DNA from: JAFAXA01 sp963777325
GTDB taxonomy: Bacteria; Pseudomonadota; Alphaproteobacteria; Acetobacterales; Acetobacteraceae
Length of the DNA stretch: 64,000 bases
Direction: 5' to 3'
Assembly: GCA_963777325.1 (NCBI GenBank)
Contig: CAVZQE010000020.1
Coordinates: 434,001-498,000, forward strand
Under the pieces are notes generated by a model. That model saw only the letters and a list, made by a program, of their open reading frames with translations, was not told where the DNA came from and ran no database searches. Both the position numbers and the translations under genes were made by a program. Shown piece after piece: positions 26,613 through 34,700 of this stretch. Numbering within the stretch: the stretch's first letter is position 1; every line of letters begins with the position of its first letter.

Positions 26613-26643
26613 GAGAGGAACCGGGTACAATCCGGCTCCTCTC
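26613..26643 (+). promoter_or_regulatory. Stem-loop between the repeat gene and the DUF6065-like gene
   Basis: GAGAGGAACCGG pairs with CCGGCTCCTCTC across a 7-nt loop (GTACAAT). This gives seven base pairs, one A-C mismatch and four further pairs. It lies 42 nt after the repeat-gene stop and 28 nt before the next start, and no T-run follows. A structure here could act as a partial terminator or as an mRNA-end stabiliser giving more of the upstream message than the downstream one. Function is inferred; the structure is visible. Confidence 0.6.
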
Positions 26644-26670
26644 CCAGCCCATTCCGAGCGAGGTGAAGGC

Positions 26671-27462
26671 ATGAGCAGCGAAGCTGGTTCAGATCCCCTG
26701 CCCGACCCCAAGCCGCCCCTGGTGACGTTTCACAGGCTCATCCCGGGAGCGCCGCTGCCGCAGCGTGCCGATCGGGCCGCCATCGGCACCATGCCGACGC
26801 GGGCTTTCCGGTTCTGCGAGGCTCTCGTTTCGGCTTCGGCGTTCGGCTACTACGTCTTTCCTCCGATCAGTTTCAGCCTTTTGTGGGACGGTCGCGGCGT
26901 CGTCTGGCGTTGGGAGGGGGAGCCCGATTGGCACCCTCTGCGCGTGGCGCAGTTTCCAGACTTCGCGGAGACGTTCGACCGATCGGCGCCGGACGAAATC
27001 AAAGGATTCTCGCCGCCATTCCTGGGCGCCATGCAGGAGCCCGGAATCGTGCAGATGTGGAGCGGATTGGTCGCCCGCACCGCGCCTGGCTGGAGCCTGC
27101 TGGTCCGGCCGCTCGCGAATGTGCCGCAGAGTCAGACGTTCGAACTGTTCGAAGGCATCGTCGAAAGCGACCGCTGGTTCGGGCCGCTTTTCACCAATCT
27201 TCGCTTAACCAAGACGGACGTGCCCATCGAGTTCCGGTCCGACTACCCCCTGTTTCAGGTGCAGCCGCTGCCACGCAGCGTCTATGACGACAAGACGCTC
27301 AAGGACGTCGAACTGGTTGGCAGCCTGAGCGATTTCCGGCCCGAGGACTGGGACGACTTCTACGACACGGTGGTCCGGCCGAATGTGCAGGTCGATCGCC
27401 CGCGGGGACAATACGCCGTTGCTGCCCGCAAGCGCCGGAAGGCGGAAGTCGACCGAACCTGA
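26671..27462 (+). CDS. DUF6065-like protein of unknown function
   Basis: 263-residue soluble protein rich in Trp, Phe and Pro. Recognisable stretches are MWSGLVARTAPGWSLLVRPL, EGIVESDRWFGPLFTNLRL and PIEFRSDYPLFQVQPLPR, which I associate from memory with family DUF6065. I know no catalytic motif and see no metal or nucleotide signature. The ATG at 26671 has AGGTGAAGG upstream and is preferred over the frame-open ATG at 26593. It follows the repeat gene across a 99-nt gap containing a strong hairpin, and is convergent with the BTAD regulator. The last 20 residues are basic. Confidence 0.72.
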   Translation: MSSEAGSDPLPDPKPPLVTFHRLIPGAPLPQRADRAAIGTMPTRAFRFCEALVSASAFGYYVFPPISFSLLWDGRGVVWRWEGEPDWHPLRVAQFPDFAETFDRSAPDEIKGFSPPFLGAMQEPGIVQMWSGLVARTAPGWSLLVRPLANVPQSQTFELFEGIVESDRWFGPLFTNLRLTKTDVPIEFRSDYPLFQVQPLPRSVYDDKTLKDVELVGSLSDFRPEDWDDFYDTVVRPNVQVDRPRGQYAVAARKRRKAEVDRT

Positions 27463-27483
27463 GCGGCACAGTCCGCGCCGGCG

Positions 27484-29571
27484 TCAGTCGCCTTCCGGAA
27501 TGCCACCCAGGCGCAGTCCCTCGGCGAAATGGTCTCTGTCGCGGGCGTGTTCGAAGGGGGTCGTGCGCAGGAATTGCTTGATCGTGTAGTTCGGTTCAAT
27601 TGACAGCAGCCGGCGGCGCACGACGACAGCCTCTTGCACCTGGCCCAGATGCCCGAGCGCCGCCAGATAAGGCTTGCAGGCCGCCGAGAAGGACGGATTC
27701 ATCTGACTCACCTCGCGGCCGTAAGCGATCGCGGACTCGTAGTCGCGCTTGATGAGCCCGACGATGACGAAGGCCGTATCAAAAAAGAAGGCGTGCGGAT
27801 CGAGAGGCGCAAGCTTCTTATAGCGCTCCAGCCGCTTCTCCGCCTCCTCGTAGTCGCCTGAATACGCATACGCGACACCGGACAGGTTCCACGCCATCGC
27901 CAGATTGGGATTGAGCGACAGCGCCCGCTCGTGCAGCGCAATCGCCTCACGCAATCGGCGATGCAGGAAAGCCCGGACGTGGCCGGCGATCGCTAGGGCG
28001 CGGGCGTCATGCGGGTCCAGGGTGATGGCCGACTCGGCAAGCTCGCCCGCACGGCGGAATGCAACGTCCGCTCGCTCGGCCCAGCCCTGCCCGACAAGAA
28101 ATACATGCCAGTAGGCATACCACGCGTGCGCGGCCGAATAATCCGGCTCAAGACTAATGGCGCGGCGCAGGAATTCCCCGGCCTGCATGTACTGTTCGCG
28201 CTCCATGCGCCCCATGAGCGGCAGCGCGCGGAGCAGGAGATCGTACGCCGTCGGGTCGCTCGGGGGACGGGCGGAGACTCGCTTTGCTTCGATCAGGAGA
28301 ATCTCGGGGTCAATCTGGGCCACGACCTCGGCCGCGATCTCATCCTGAAGCGAGAGGAGATCATGCGTCTGGCGATCGAAGCGCCGCGCCCACACCACCT
28401 GATTGCCGGCCCGCAAGTCGAGCAGCCTGATGGTGATGCGCAGGCGATTTCGAACTCGCTGAATGGTGCCGTCCAGCAGGAAGTCGATGCCGAACATCCG
28501 GCGGATCGTGGATTCGTCGCGCGTGTCGGCGATGAACTTGCCGAGCGAGTTGCTGGAAACGACGAACAGCCAGCGGAAGCGCGCGAGCGCGGTCGTGATC
28601 TCGTCCGCAAGCCCCGGAGCGAGGTGCGCCTCCTCGTCCGCGGTGCCGATCAGTTGCAGCGGCAGGACACCGATTCTGGCGCCCCCCCGGGTTTGCGCGC
28701 GGGGTTCCGGACGGATTTCGGGGAGAACCGCCGCCGGGGCTGGCGCTTGCGCCTCTGGACCGCTGGGTGATTCCGTCGTCGCCGGGCTGATCCGCGCGAG
28801 AAGCTTGCCCCCGCCCCGAATTTCGGCGAGCAACCGCTGGGTCTCGGTAGAGGGGGCCGCGTCGAGCAGGTCGGCGAGTACCGCCCGGCATCGCTCATAG
28901 GCCTGGATCGCCATGCCGCGCTCGCCCCGGGCGGCATGCGCGCGCATCAATGCCCGCCAGCCACCTTCATGCGCCCGGTCGATCGACAGCAGCTGCTGGG
29001 CGGCGGGAATCGCGGCCTCGGGTTCCGCCCGCTCGCGCAGCAAGGCTTCGGCGAGATTTCGGGCGCGATCCCGGACGCGCTCCCGCTCGGTTGTGAGCCA
29101 GGCATCGAAAGCCGGATCGACGCCGTCGAGATCCTCGAGCAGATCGCCGTCCAGAAGCGAAAGCGACGCCGGCTCCGCGGTGGTGGCGCGCAGCACCTCG
29201 TCCACATCGACCCACGCGACGCCCGGCCGAAGGGAGAGATGATCGCGCGTGATCGTCAGGATGTCGGCTCCCGCCGGCGAGAGCGCCTCAAGCAGACGAT
29301 GGATCTCCTGCCTCAGCGAAGCCCGGGCCTGCTCCTCGGGCCGACGGCTCCAGAGCAGTTCGGCAAGCCTGCCCCGCAGCGCCGGCCGAGGCGCGGAAAG
29401 AGCGATAATCGCGAGCAAGGCCCGGGTCTTTCGCCCCGGAGGAAGGACGCTCTCGCTTGTGAGAGTCCATGCTTCCATTTGCCCGATCAGACGCAGCCGC
29501 ACGACCACCGTCTCGGACGAGGCGATGGACACGATCTGGTCTTTCAGCCGCTGGGCGGCATCGGCGGTCAT
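27484..29571 (-). CDS. BTAD/SARP-like winged-helix regulator with TolB-like and TPR domains
   Basis: Large cytosolic transcription factor, about 695 residues from the ATG at 29571. The same frame also opens from a TTG at 29625. An N-terminal winged-helix region (VVVRLRLIGQMEAWTL, then KTRALLAIIALS and LAELLW) is followed by a BTAD helical domain. A TolB-like module comes next (IGVLPLQLIG, DFLLDGTIQRVRNRLRITIRL), then TPR-like repeats to the C terminus. No AAA or NTPase domain is present. It starts just behind gshA on the same strand and is convergent with the repeat/DUF6065 pair. A link to either is inference. Confidence 0.8.
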   Translation of the reverse strand: MTADAAQRLKDQIVSIASSETVVVRLRLIGQMEAWTLTSESVLPPGRKTRALLAIIALSAPRPALRGRLAELLWSRRPEEQARASLRQEIHRLLEALSPAGADILTITRDHLSLRPGVAWVDVDEVLRATTAEPASLSLLDGDLLEDLDGVDPAFDAWLTTERERVRDRARNLAEALLRERAEPEAAIPAAQQLLSIDRAHEGGWRALMRAHAARGERGMAIQAYERCRAVLADLLDAAPSTETQRLLAEIRGGGKLLARISPATTESPSGPEAQAPAPAAVLPEIRPEPRAQTRGGARIGVLPLQLIGTADEEAHLAPGLADEITTALARFRWLFVVSSNSLGKFIADTRDESTIRRMFGIDFLLDGTIQRVRNRLRITIRLLDLRAGNQVVWARRFDRQTHDLLSLQDEIAAEVVAQIDPEILLIEAKRVSARPPSDPTAYDLLLRALPLMGRMEREQYMQAGEFLRRAISLEPDYSAAHAWYAYWHVFLVGQGWAERADVAFRRAGELAESAITLDPHDARALAIAGHVRAFLHRRLREAIALHERALSLNPNLAMAWNLSGVAYAYSGDYEEAEKRLERYKKLAPLDPHAFFFDTAFVIVGLIKRDYESAIAYGREVSQMNPSFSAACKPYLAALGHLGQVQEAVVVRRRLLSIEPNYTIKQFLRTTPFEHARDRDHFAEGLRLGGIPEGD

Positions 29572-29637
29572 AGCGGCATTTGGGCTGATATGGGTTGCAG
29601 AGGCAAGAACCGCCACACGCCGCAATGGCCCGAACGG

Positions 29638-31017
29638 TCAGATTGCAGCCTCAAGGAAGATTGAATCGGCTTTTCCCTGCCACGTGGTGCCGAAACGCTG
29701 CAACCAGCGCTCCGCTTGGGTCGGACCGCCGCTCGCGATCTGTTCCAATGGGACAAGATAGTCGCTTTCGATGCGTCCGTATGCATCTCGCAGCCCACGG
29801 GCTTGCAGTCCCCTCCTGGCCATCGGCAGGATCTGCCGCGCGAGATCGCGCAACGTGCCGCTCTTCCAGGGAGTGTCCAAGCCGCGCCGGGGTACCGCTT
29901 CCCGCATCGCCAGAAAATCCGGGTGGCCCTGCCCGGCGAGCAGCGCCTCCGCCGCGTCCAGCGCCTGCCCATCGTAAAGCAGGCCGACCCAGAAGGCCGG
30001 CAGAGCGGTCAGCATTTCCGGCAACCCGGCATCGGCGCCCCGCATCTCCAGGAAGCGCTTCAGCCGCACATCCGTGAACACGGTCGTCATGTGGTCGGCG
30101 AAATCGCCAAGGGTCGGCTCGATGCCGGCCAGTTCAGGCACGCGCCCGGCCATGAAGTCCCGGAACCGCCGCCCGGCCACGTCTACGTACCGGCCCTGGC
30201 GATAGACGAAATACATCGGCACGTCGTCGATCAGCCAGTTCACATACCGCTCGAAGCCGAAATCCGGATCGAACATCATGGCCGGGGCGCCGCTGCGCTG
30301 GCGGTCGGTGTCCTCCCAGATATGGGCCCTGTAAGACAGATAGCCGCTGGGACGTCCCTCGACGAATGGCGAGTTCGCGAACAGCGCGGTCGCCAGCGGC
30401 TGCAGCAGCAGGCCGACGCGCAGCTTGCGCCGCATGTCGTCTTCGCTGGCGTAATCGAGATTGACCTGGACCGTGCAGGTCCGCGTCATCATGTCGAGCC
30501 CCAGGGTGCCGACCGTGGGCATGTAGCGCCGCATCACGGCATACCGCCCTTTCGGCATCCAGGGCATCTCGGCCCGGCGGGCCGTCGGATGAAAGCCAAG
30601 CGGCGCGAACCCCAGACCCAGCTCCCCGCCGATGGCGCGCACCGTCTGCAAGTGCGCCTGCAGCTCGGCCTCTGTGTCGTGGACGGAATTGAGCAGATCG
30701 CCTGAGAGCTCGAGCTGGCCGGCTGGCTCGAGCGAGACCGAAGCGCCGCCGAGATCCAGTCCGATGATGTTGCCCGCGTCCAGGATCGGCCGTCCGCCAT
30801 GCGCGCTCAGGCGCTGCAGCACGCTGCGGATATCGGCCCCGTCCCCCGCCTCCGAGACGTAGGGTGGAGGAGAGAGATCGACCGACCGGAACCCGAACTT
30901 CTCATGCTCGGTGCCGATCCGGAAGCGGTCGGGCGATTTGCATCCGGCGGCGATATAGTCCGTCAGCTGCTTGACCGACGTGATTGGCGTCGCGTTCGTA
31001 TCTCCTGGATTAGACAT
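29638..31017 (-). CDS. gshA: Glutamate-cysteine ligase (GshA, alphaproteobacterial/plant type)
   Basis: First enzyme of glutathione synthesis, joining Glu and Cys with ATP, cytosolic. The 459-residue product shows the family blocks RIGTEHEKFGF, VSLEPAGQLELSG, PKGRYAVMRRYMPTVGTLGLDMM (parts), CTVQVNLDY and EMRGADAGLPEMLTALPAFWVGLLYD (parts). It has the GCS2-like ATP site and no redox-inactive truncation. It is followed at once by the BTAD regulator and preceded by rsmE on the same strand. gshB is not in the window. Confidence 0.94.
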   Translation of the reverse strand: MSNPGDTNATPITSVKQLTDYIAAGCKSPDRFRIGTEHEKFGFRSVDLSPPPYVSEAGDGADIRSVLQRLSAHGGRPILDAGNIIGLDLGGASVSLEPAGQLELSGDLLNSVHDTEAELQAHLQTVRAIGGELGLGFAPLGFHPTARRAEMPWMPKGRYAVMRRYMPTVGTLGLDMMTRTCTVQVNLDYASEDDMRRKLRVGLLLQPLATALFANSPFVEGRPSGYLSYRAHIWEDTDRQRSGAPAMMFDPDFGFERYVNWLIDDVPMYFVYRQGRYVDVAGRRFRDFMAGRVPELAGIEPTLGDFADHMTTVFTDVRLKRFLEMRGADAGLPEMLTALPAFWVGLLYDGQALDAAEALLAGQGHPDFLAMREAVPRRGLDTPWKSGTLRDLARQILPMARRGLQARGLRDAYGRIESDYLVPLEQIASGGPTQAERWLQRFGTTWQGKADSIFLEAAI

Positions 31018-31053
31018 CGCTCTTTCAGCCGGAAGGCCTGTGTACTACCAGTC

Positions 31054-31764
31054 TCAACGGCAGGCGGGCGCTTGCAGCAGGGCCAAGCCCGTGATCGCCG
31101 CCGTCTCCGCCCGCAAAATACGCGGACCGAGGCTTACGGGCGTTACAAAGGGCCGGCCTCGCAGGATCTCAAGCTCCTCTCCCGCAAACCCGCCCTCGGG
31201 TCCGACCAGCAGCCCCGTGGGCCGGCCACCGGCCGGGGGAATGAACGTCTCGCCCGCCCGTTCAACGGCGACAAAGAGCCGTGTCTCCATAGGCCAGCGG
31301 GACAGGAACGCCGTCAAGTGTTGCACCGCGAGCACGGCGGGGACGTCCAAACGCTCGCACTGCTCGGTGGCCTCACGGGCGATAGCCGAAAGGCGCTCTG
31401 GATTGACCCGCCCGGCATTGGTGCGAGCCGTGAGCACCGGCGCGATCGTGGTCGCGCCGAGTTCCGTCGCTTTCTGAACGACGAGATCGGTCGCGTCCCG
31501 CTTCAGCAGCGCGAAAGCGAGGCACAGCGAAGGCTCGGCCGCCTGGGGCCGCAGACACTTTTTGACGCTCAGGTCCGCCCGGTCCCGCTTCAGCTCATCG
31601 ATGTGACCAAGCCACTCGCCATCGTGGCCGTTGAACAGCCGGACGACGTCGCCGGGCGTTCGGCGCATGACCCGATCCAGGTAGTGCGCCTGCGCAGGCG
31701 TGAGACCAACTTTAGCGCCGGGGAATAACGGCGCACCGACAAAGAGGCGAATTGACCCGGACAT
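31054..31764 (-). CDS. rsmE: 16S rRNA (uracil-1498-N3)-methyltransferase RsmE
   Basis: SPOUT-fold methyltransferase of the ribosomal small subunit. The 236-residue product begins IRLFVGAPL and has the PUA-like N domain (ALTPAQAHYLDRVMR-like, then FNGHDGEWLG). The knotted SAM-binding C domain shows LLVGPEGGFAGEE and SLGPRILRAETAAI. Start at ATG 31764; an in-frame ATG at 31797 would add 11 residues and overlap the divergent ubiA start, so I rejected it. It is divergent from ubiA. Confidence 0.93.
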   Translation of the reverse strand: MSGSIRLFVGAPLFPGAKVGLTPAQAHYLDRVMRRTPGDVVRLFNGHDGEWLGHIDELKRDRADLSVKKCLRPQAAEPSLCLAFALLKRDATDLVVQKATELGATTIAPVLTARTNAGRVNPERLSAIAREATEQCERLDVPAVLAVQHLTAFLSRWPMETRLFVAVERAGETFIPPAGGRPTGLLVGPEGGFAGEELEILRGRPFVTPVSLGPRILRAETAAITGLALLQAPACR

Positions 31765-31785
31765 GCCGACGGGAGAATACCACTC

Positions 31786-32685
31786 ATGATCCCGCATACG
31801 GATATCGCTACCGGCGGCTGGGTCGCGCGACTGCCTCGCGCCTGGCTGCCTTATCTGCTGCTGGCGCGCCTCGACCGGCCGATCGGCATATGGCTGCTCT
31901 TCCTGCCGGGCCTCTGGGGCATCCTCACGGCCGCACCGTCCGCTTCCGAAGCCTTACGCCTCATCCTCTTGTTCGGGGTGGGGAGCATCGTCATGCGTGC
32001 CGCTGGCTGCGTCGTCAACGATCTCTGGGATCGCGACATCGACCGAAAGGTGGCCCGGACCGCGGGGCGGCCGCTCGCCTCCGGCGCGCTCCGGCCGAGG
32101 CAGGCCCTGATTTTTCTGTGCGTTCTGCTGGCTGCCGGGCTCGTGATCCTGCTCCAGCTGAACGGGCTGGCGCAGATCATGGGCGCGGCGTCCCTGCTGC
32201 TGGTCGGTCTCTATCCGCTGGCCAAGCGGATCACCTGGTGGCCGCAGCTCGTCATGGGCTTCACCTTCGGCTACGGCGCGCCGCTCGGCTACGCGGCCGG
32301 GGCCGATCGCATCGACTGGGTTCTCGCAGCGCTCTATGGCGCCGCCATCCTGTGGGATCTCGGCTTCGACACGGTCTACGCGCATCAGGATCGCGAGGAC
32401 GACGCGCTGGTCGGCGTGAAGTCGACCGCGCGGCTGTTCGGCCCTCAAACCCGGCCGATGCTGGCCGTTTGCTACGCCGGAACCATTGCGGCGCTCGCCT
32501 GCGCGGGCTGGATCGCCGGATCGTCGGCCTGGTTCTTTCTTGCGCTCGCGCTGCCCTCCGTCCTGCTGGCCCGCCAAGTGGCCCGGCTCGACATCGACGA
32601 TCCCGCGCTCTGCCTTCGGCTGTTCAAGTCGAACCGGGAGGTCGGCCTCGCCGTCGCGCTCGCCCTCCTTCTGGGCCGCCTGTGA
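31786..32685 (+). CDS. ubiA: 4-hydroxybenzoate polyprenyltransferase UbiA
   Basis: Inner-membrane prenyltransferase attaching the polyprenyl tail to 4-hydroxybenzoate in ubiquinone synthesis. The 299-residue product has about eight TM segments and both Asp-rich motifs. These are NDLWDRDIDRKVARTAGRPL and the second motif around DTVYAHQDREDDALVG, followed by VKSTARLFG. The stop overlaps the start of the next gene as GTGA, so the methyltransferase is translationally coupled. Confidence 0.95.
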   Translation: MIPHTDIATGGWVARLPRAWLPYLLLARLDRPIGIWLLFLPGLWGILTAAPSASEALRLILLFGVGSIVMRAAGCVVNDLWDRDIDRKVARTAGRPLASGALRPRQALIFLCVLLAAGLVILLQLNGLAQIMGAASLLLVGLYPLAKRITWWPQLVMGFTFGYGAPLGYAAGADRIDWVLAALYGAAILWDLGFDTVYAHQDREDDALVGVKSTARLFGPQTRPMLAVCYAGTIAALACAGWIAGSSAWFFLALALPSVLLARQVARLDIDDPALCLRLFKSNREVGLAVALALLLGRL

Positions 32686-33326
32686 CCGACCCCGCCTGCT
32701 TCATCCGCAAGCATACGTGCTTGAGTTCAGCCCCGCTCGTGCCGGAACTGCGGCTCTATCTTGCCGACGAGATCACGCCGATCTGGCACGCGACCGAGGC
32801 GTATCTGGCGCGGAGCAATGTCGCGCCGCCGTTCTGGGCTTTCGCCTGGCCGGGAAGTCAGGCCCTCGCCCGCCATGTGCTGGATCATCCGGACCGGGTG
32901 GCGGGGCGCACGGTGCTCGACTTCGCGGCGGGCGGCGGACTCGCCGCGCTCGCCTGCGCTTCGGCCGGTGCTGCCAGCGTGGAAGCGGCCGAGATCGATC
33001 CGATGGCGACCGCCGCGATCCGCCTGAACGCGGCGGCAAACGGCCTGGCCGTTACGAGCGTGACCGAGGATTTCGTCGGCGCTCCCGCCCGTTGGGATCT
33101 GATCCTGTGCGGCGACGTCTGCTACGAGGCGCCGATGACCGCTCACATCATGCCGTGGCTACGCAAGATGGCCTCCACGAGCGAGGTCTGGATCGCCGAC
33201 CCCGGACGCTCCTATCTCCCGCGCGCGGGCCTGACGCCATTCGGCTCCTACGGAGTTCCGACCACGCTCGAGCTTGAGGACCGGACGGAACGGTCCGTCA
33301 CGCTCTACCGCCTCTCGCCCGGCTGA
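32682..33326 (+). CDS. Class I SAM-dependent methyltransferase (ETF-beta lysine methyltransferase-like)
   Basis: 214-residue cytosolic methyltransferase. SAM motif I reads VLDFAAGGGLAALACA, the acidic motif II AAEIDPMATAAIRLNAAANG, and motif IV LILCGDVCYEAPM. The GDVCYE motif and the WPGSQALARHVLD segment resemble bacterial METTL20-type enzymes that methylate electron-transfer flavoprotein beta, which is my best guess. PrmA-like activity is the alternative. The start is the GTG at 32682 overlapping the ubiA stop; ubiA only precedes it and need not share its pathway. Confidence 0.8.
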   Translation: MTDPACFIRKHTCLSSAPLVPELRLYLADEITPIWHATEAYLARSNVAPPFWAFAWPGSQALARHVLDHPDRVAGRTVLDFAAGGGLAALACASAGAASVEAAEIDPMATAAIRLNAAANGLAVTSVTEDFVGAPARWDLILCGDVCYEAPMTAHIMPWLRKMASTSEVWIADPGRSYLPRAGLTPFGSYGVPTTLELEDRTERSVTLYRLSPG

Positions 33327-33336
33327 GGCCGGAGCC

Positions 33337-34203
33337 CTAGCGGCACATGAGGACGGGCAAGCTCGCATGTTCGAGAACGTGGCGCGTCACGCCGCCCAGG
33401 ATTAGCTGGCGCAGGCGGGAGTGGGAATACGCCCCCTGCGTCAGCAGATCGGCGCCGAATTCCCGGGCGGCCCCGAGCAGCCCGGCGCCGACGCTGTTGT
33501 TCAGGGACCGGAACATAGCCACCTCGGCCGAGATGCCGTGCAGTTCGAGGTAGGGCACAAGTTCCTGCGCCGCCGGCCCGCGCCTCTGGTAATCATCGGC
33601 GCCGAGAATGCGAACCGCATCCGCCCGCTGCAGCCAGGGTATGGCGGCGAGCACGGCGGCAGCCGCTTCGGCCGTGCCGTTCCAGGCGATGCACACCCGC
33701 GTCCCGATCGTCGCGGGAGCCATCTGCGGGGCTATCAGCACCGGCCGGCCGCTGTCGAACAGCACGGCATGCAAGGCGTCGGACGAGGACACATCCTCAC
33801 CGGCCTCCGTGTGCGGCACAACGGTCAGATCGGCCAGCCGCGCGAGCTGGGCAACGAGTTCCTCCTCACGTCCCGTGACGGCGTCGAAACTCGCGGTGGC
33901 GTCCCCCTCGGTCGGACGCGGCGCGGCAATGATGACGTCGTGCTCGGCCGCGAACCGGTCGAACAGCGCCCGCACGGCGTGCGCCCGCTCGCTGCTCTCC
34001 CTCTCCGTCGCCGACATCATGTCCTCGATCATCGCGCCGGACAGCCCCTCGCCCGCAAGAGGCGCGACGTCCCGCGAGTCGACCCGCACGTGCAGCGCGC
34101 TGACATGCGCGCTCCAGATGCGAGCCGTCATCATGGCCGTGCTCAAGGCAGCCTCGCCGGCGGCGGTCCCGGTGAGCGGAAGCAGAACTTTGCGGATAGC
34201 CAT
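33337..34203 (-). CDS. Tandem universal stress protein
   Basis: 288-residue cytosolic protein with two UspA-like halves. The first opens RKVLLPLTGTAAGEAALSTAM. The second carries VCIAWNGTAEAAAAVLAAIPWL and the C-terminal nucleotide-site-like LTQGAYSHSRLRQLILGGVTRHVLEHA (parts). The GGVTRHVL segment matches the G-x(n)-S/T region that binds ATP in some members. It is a single gene, convergent with the methyltransferase 11 nt away, and no regulation is visible. Confidence 0.9.
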   Translation of the reverse strand: MAIRKVLLPLTGTAAGEAALSTAMMTARIWSAHVSALHVRVDSRDVAPLAGEGLSGAMIEDMMSATERESSERAHAVRALFDRFAAEHDVIIAAPRPTEGDATASFDAVTGREEELVAQLARLADLTVVPHTEAGEDVSSSDALHAVLFDSGRPVLIAPQMAPATIGTRVCIAWNGTAEAAAAVLAAIPWLQRADAVRILGADDYQRRGPAAQELVPYLELHGISAEVAMFRSLNNSVGAGLLGAAREFGADLLTQGAYSHSRLRQLILGGVTRHVLEHASLPVLMCR

Positions 34204-34257
34204 TGAATTCGGTCCTTCCGACCTGGCCGATGCGTCCGCGATATTTGGCGTCGCCTA

Positions 34258-34700
34258 GTCAGGTTCGGCAAGCACGGCCCGAAGCGCCGCGCTCGCCGCA
34301 CACGCCGCTTCGGGCGAAGTCGCCGGGATCGAGCGCCAGCCGGGTTCCGCGGGCGCTCCGGGCGGATGCGCATCGGCGGCGGCGCGCAGCACCGGACCGC
34401 CGCCGGCTCGAACGTCTGGCCATCGCCGAGTAAAGCAAGCCATCGCGGCGATCCAGAATCGGGACGACGTCGCGATACAGCCCGGCGCCGCGCGAGCATT
34501 AAGTTCGAGTTCGCGGACGGCAAAGTGCCGCCGCGCGACCGGTGACGTGAAATCGAGGTAGCCGAGCCGCACCGCCTTGCGCAGCTTCCAGACCGTGCCG
34601 GAGCCGACGAATACCAGCGAGGTATGCGTCTCCACCGGCTCCGCCCGGATAACGCCTTGAGAAAGGCAGCCGCCGCGGCCTGCGCGGGCGGAACAGCCAT
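34258..34700 (-). pseudogene. Aminoglycoside-phosphotransferase-like (COG2187-type) N-terminal remnant
   Basis: From an ATG that shares its A with the pdxH stop (TAATG), the reading gives MAVPPAQAAAAAFLKALSG. It is then shifted, because a GGGG run appears reduced to GGG near 34648. In the restored frame AEPVETHTSLVFVGSG, VWKLRKAVRLGYLDF and the following RELELNARAAPG match the N terminus of COG2187-type kinases. A second one-base loss at another G run follows (PG-LYRDVVPIL). Only about 147 codons remain of a family of over 300 residues, so the gene is both frameshifted and truncated. Confidence 0.6.

Noticed and set aside
25738..26711. Long minus-strand and other-frame ORFs across the repeat array
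   Set aside because: The 60-nt period is a multiple of three, so any frame free of stops in one unit stays open throughout. Only the + frame starting at 25864 turns most inter-unit differences into silent changes.
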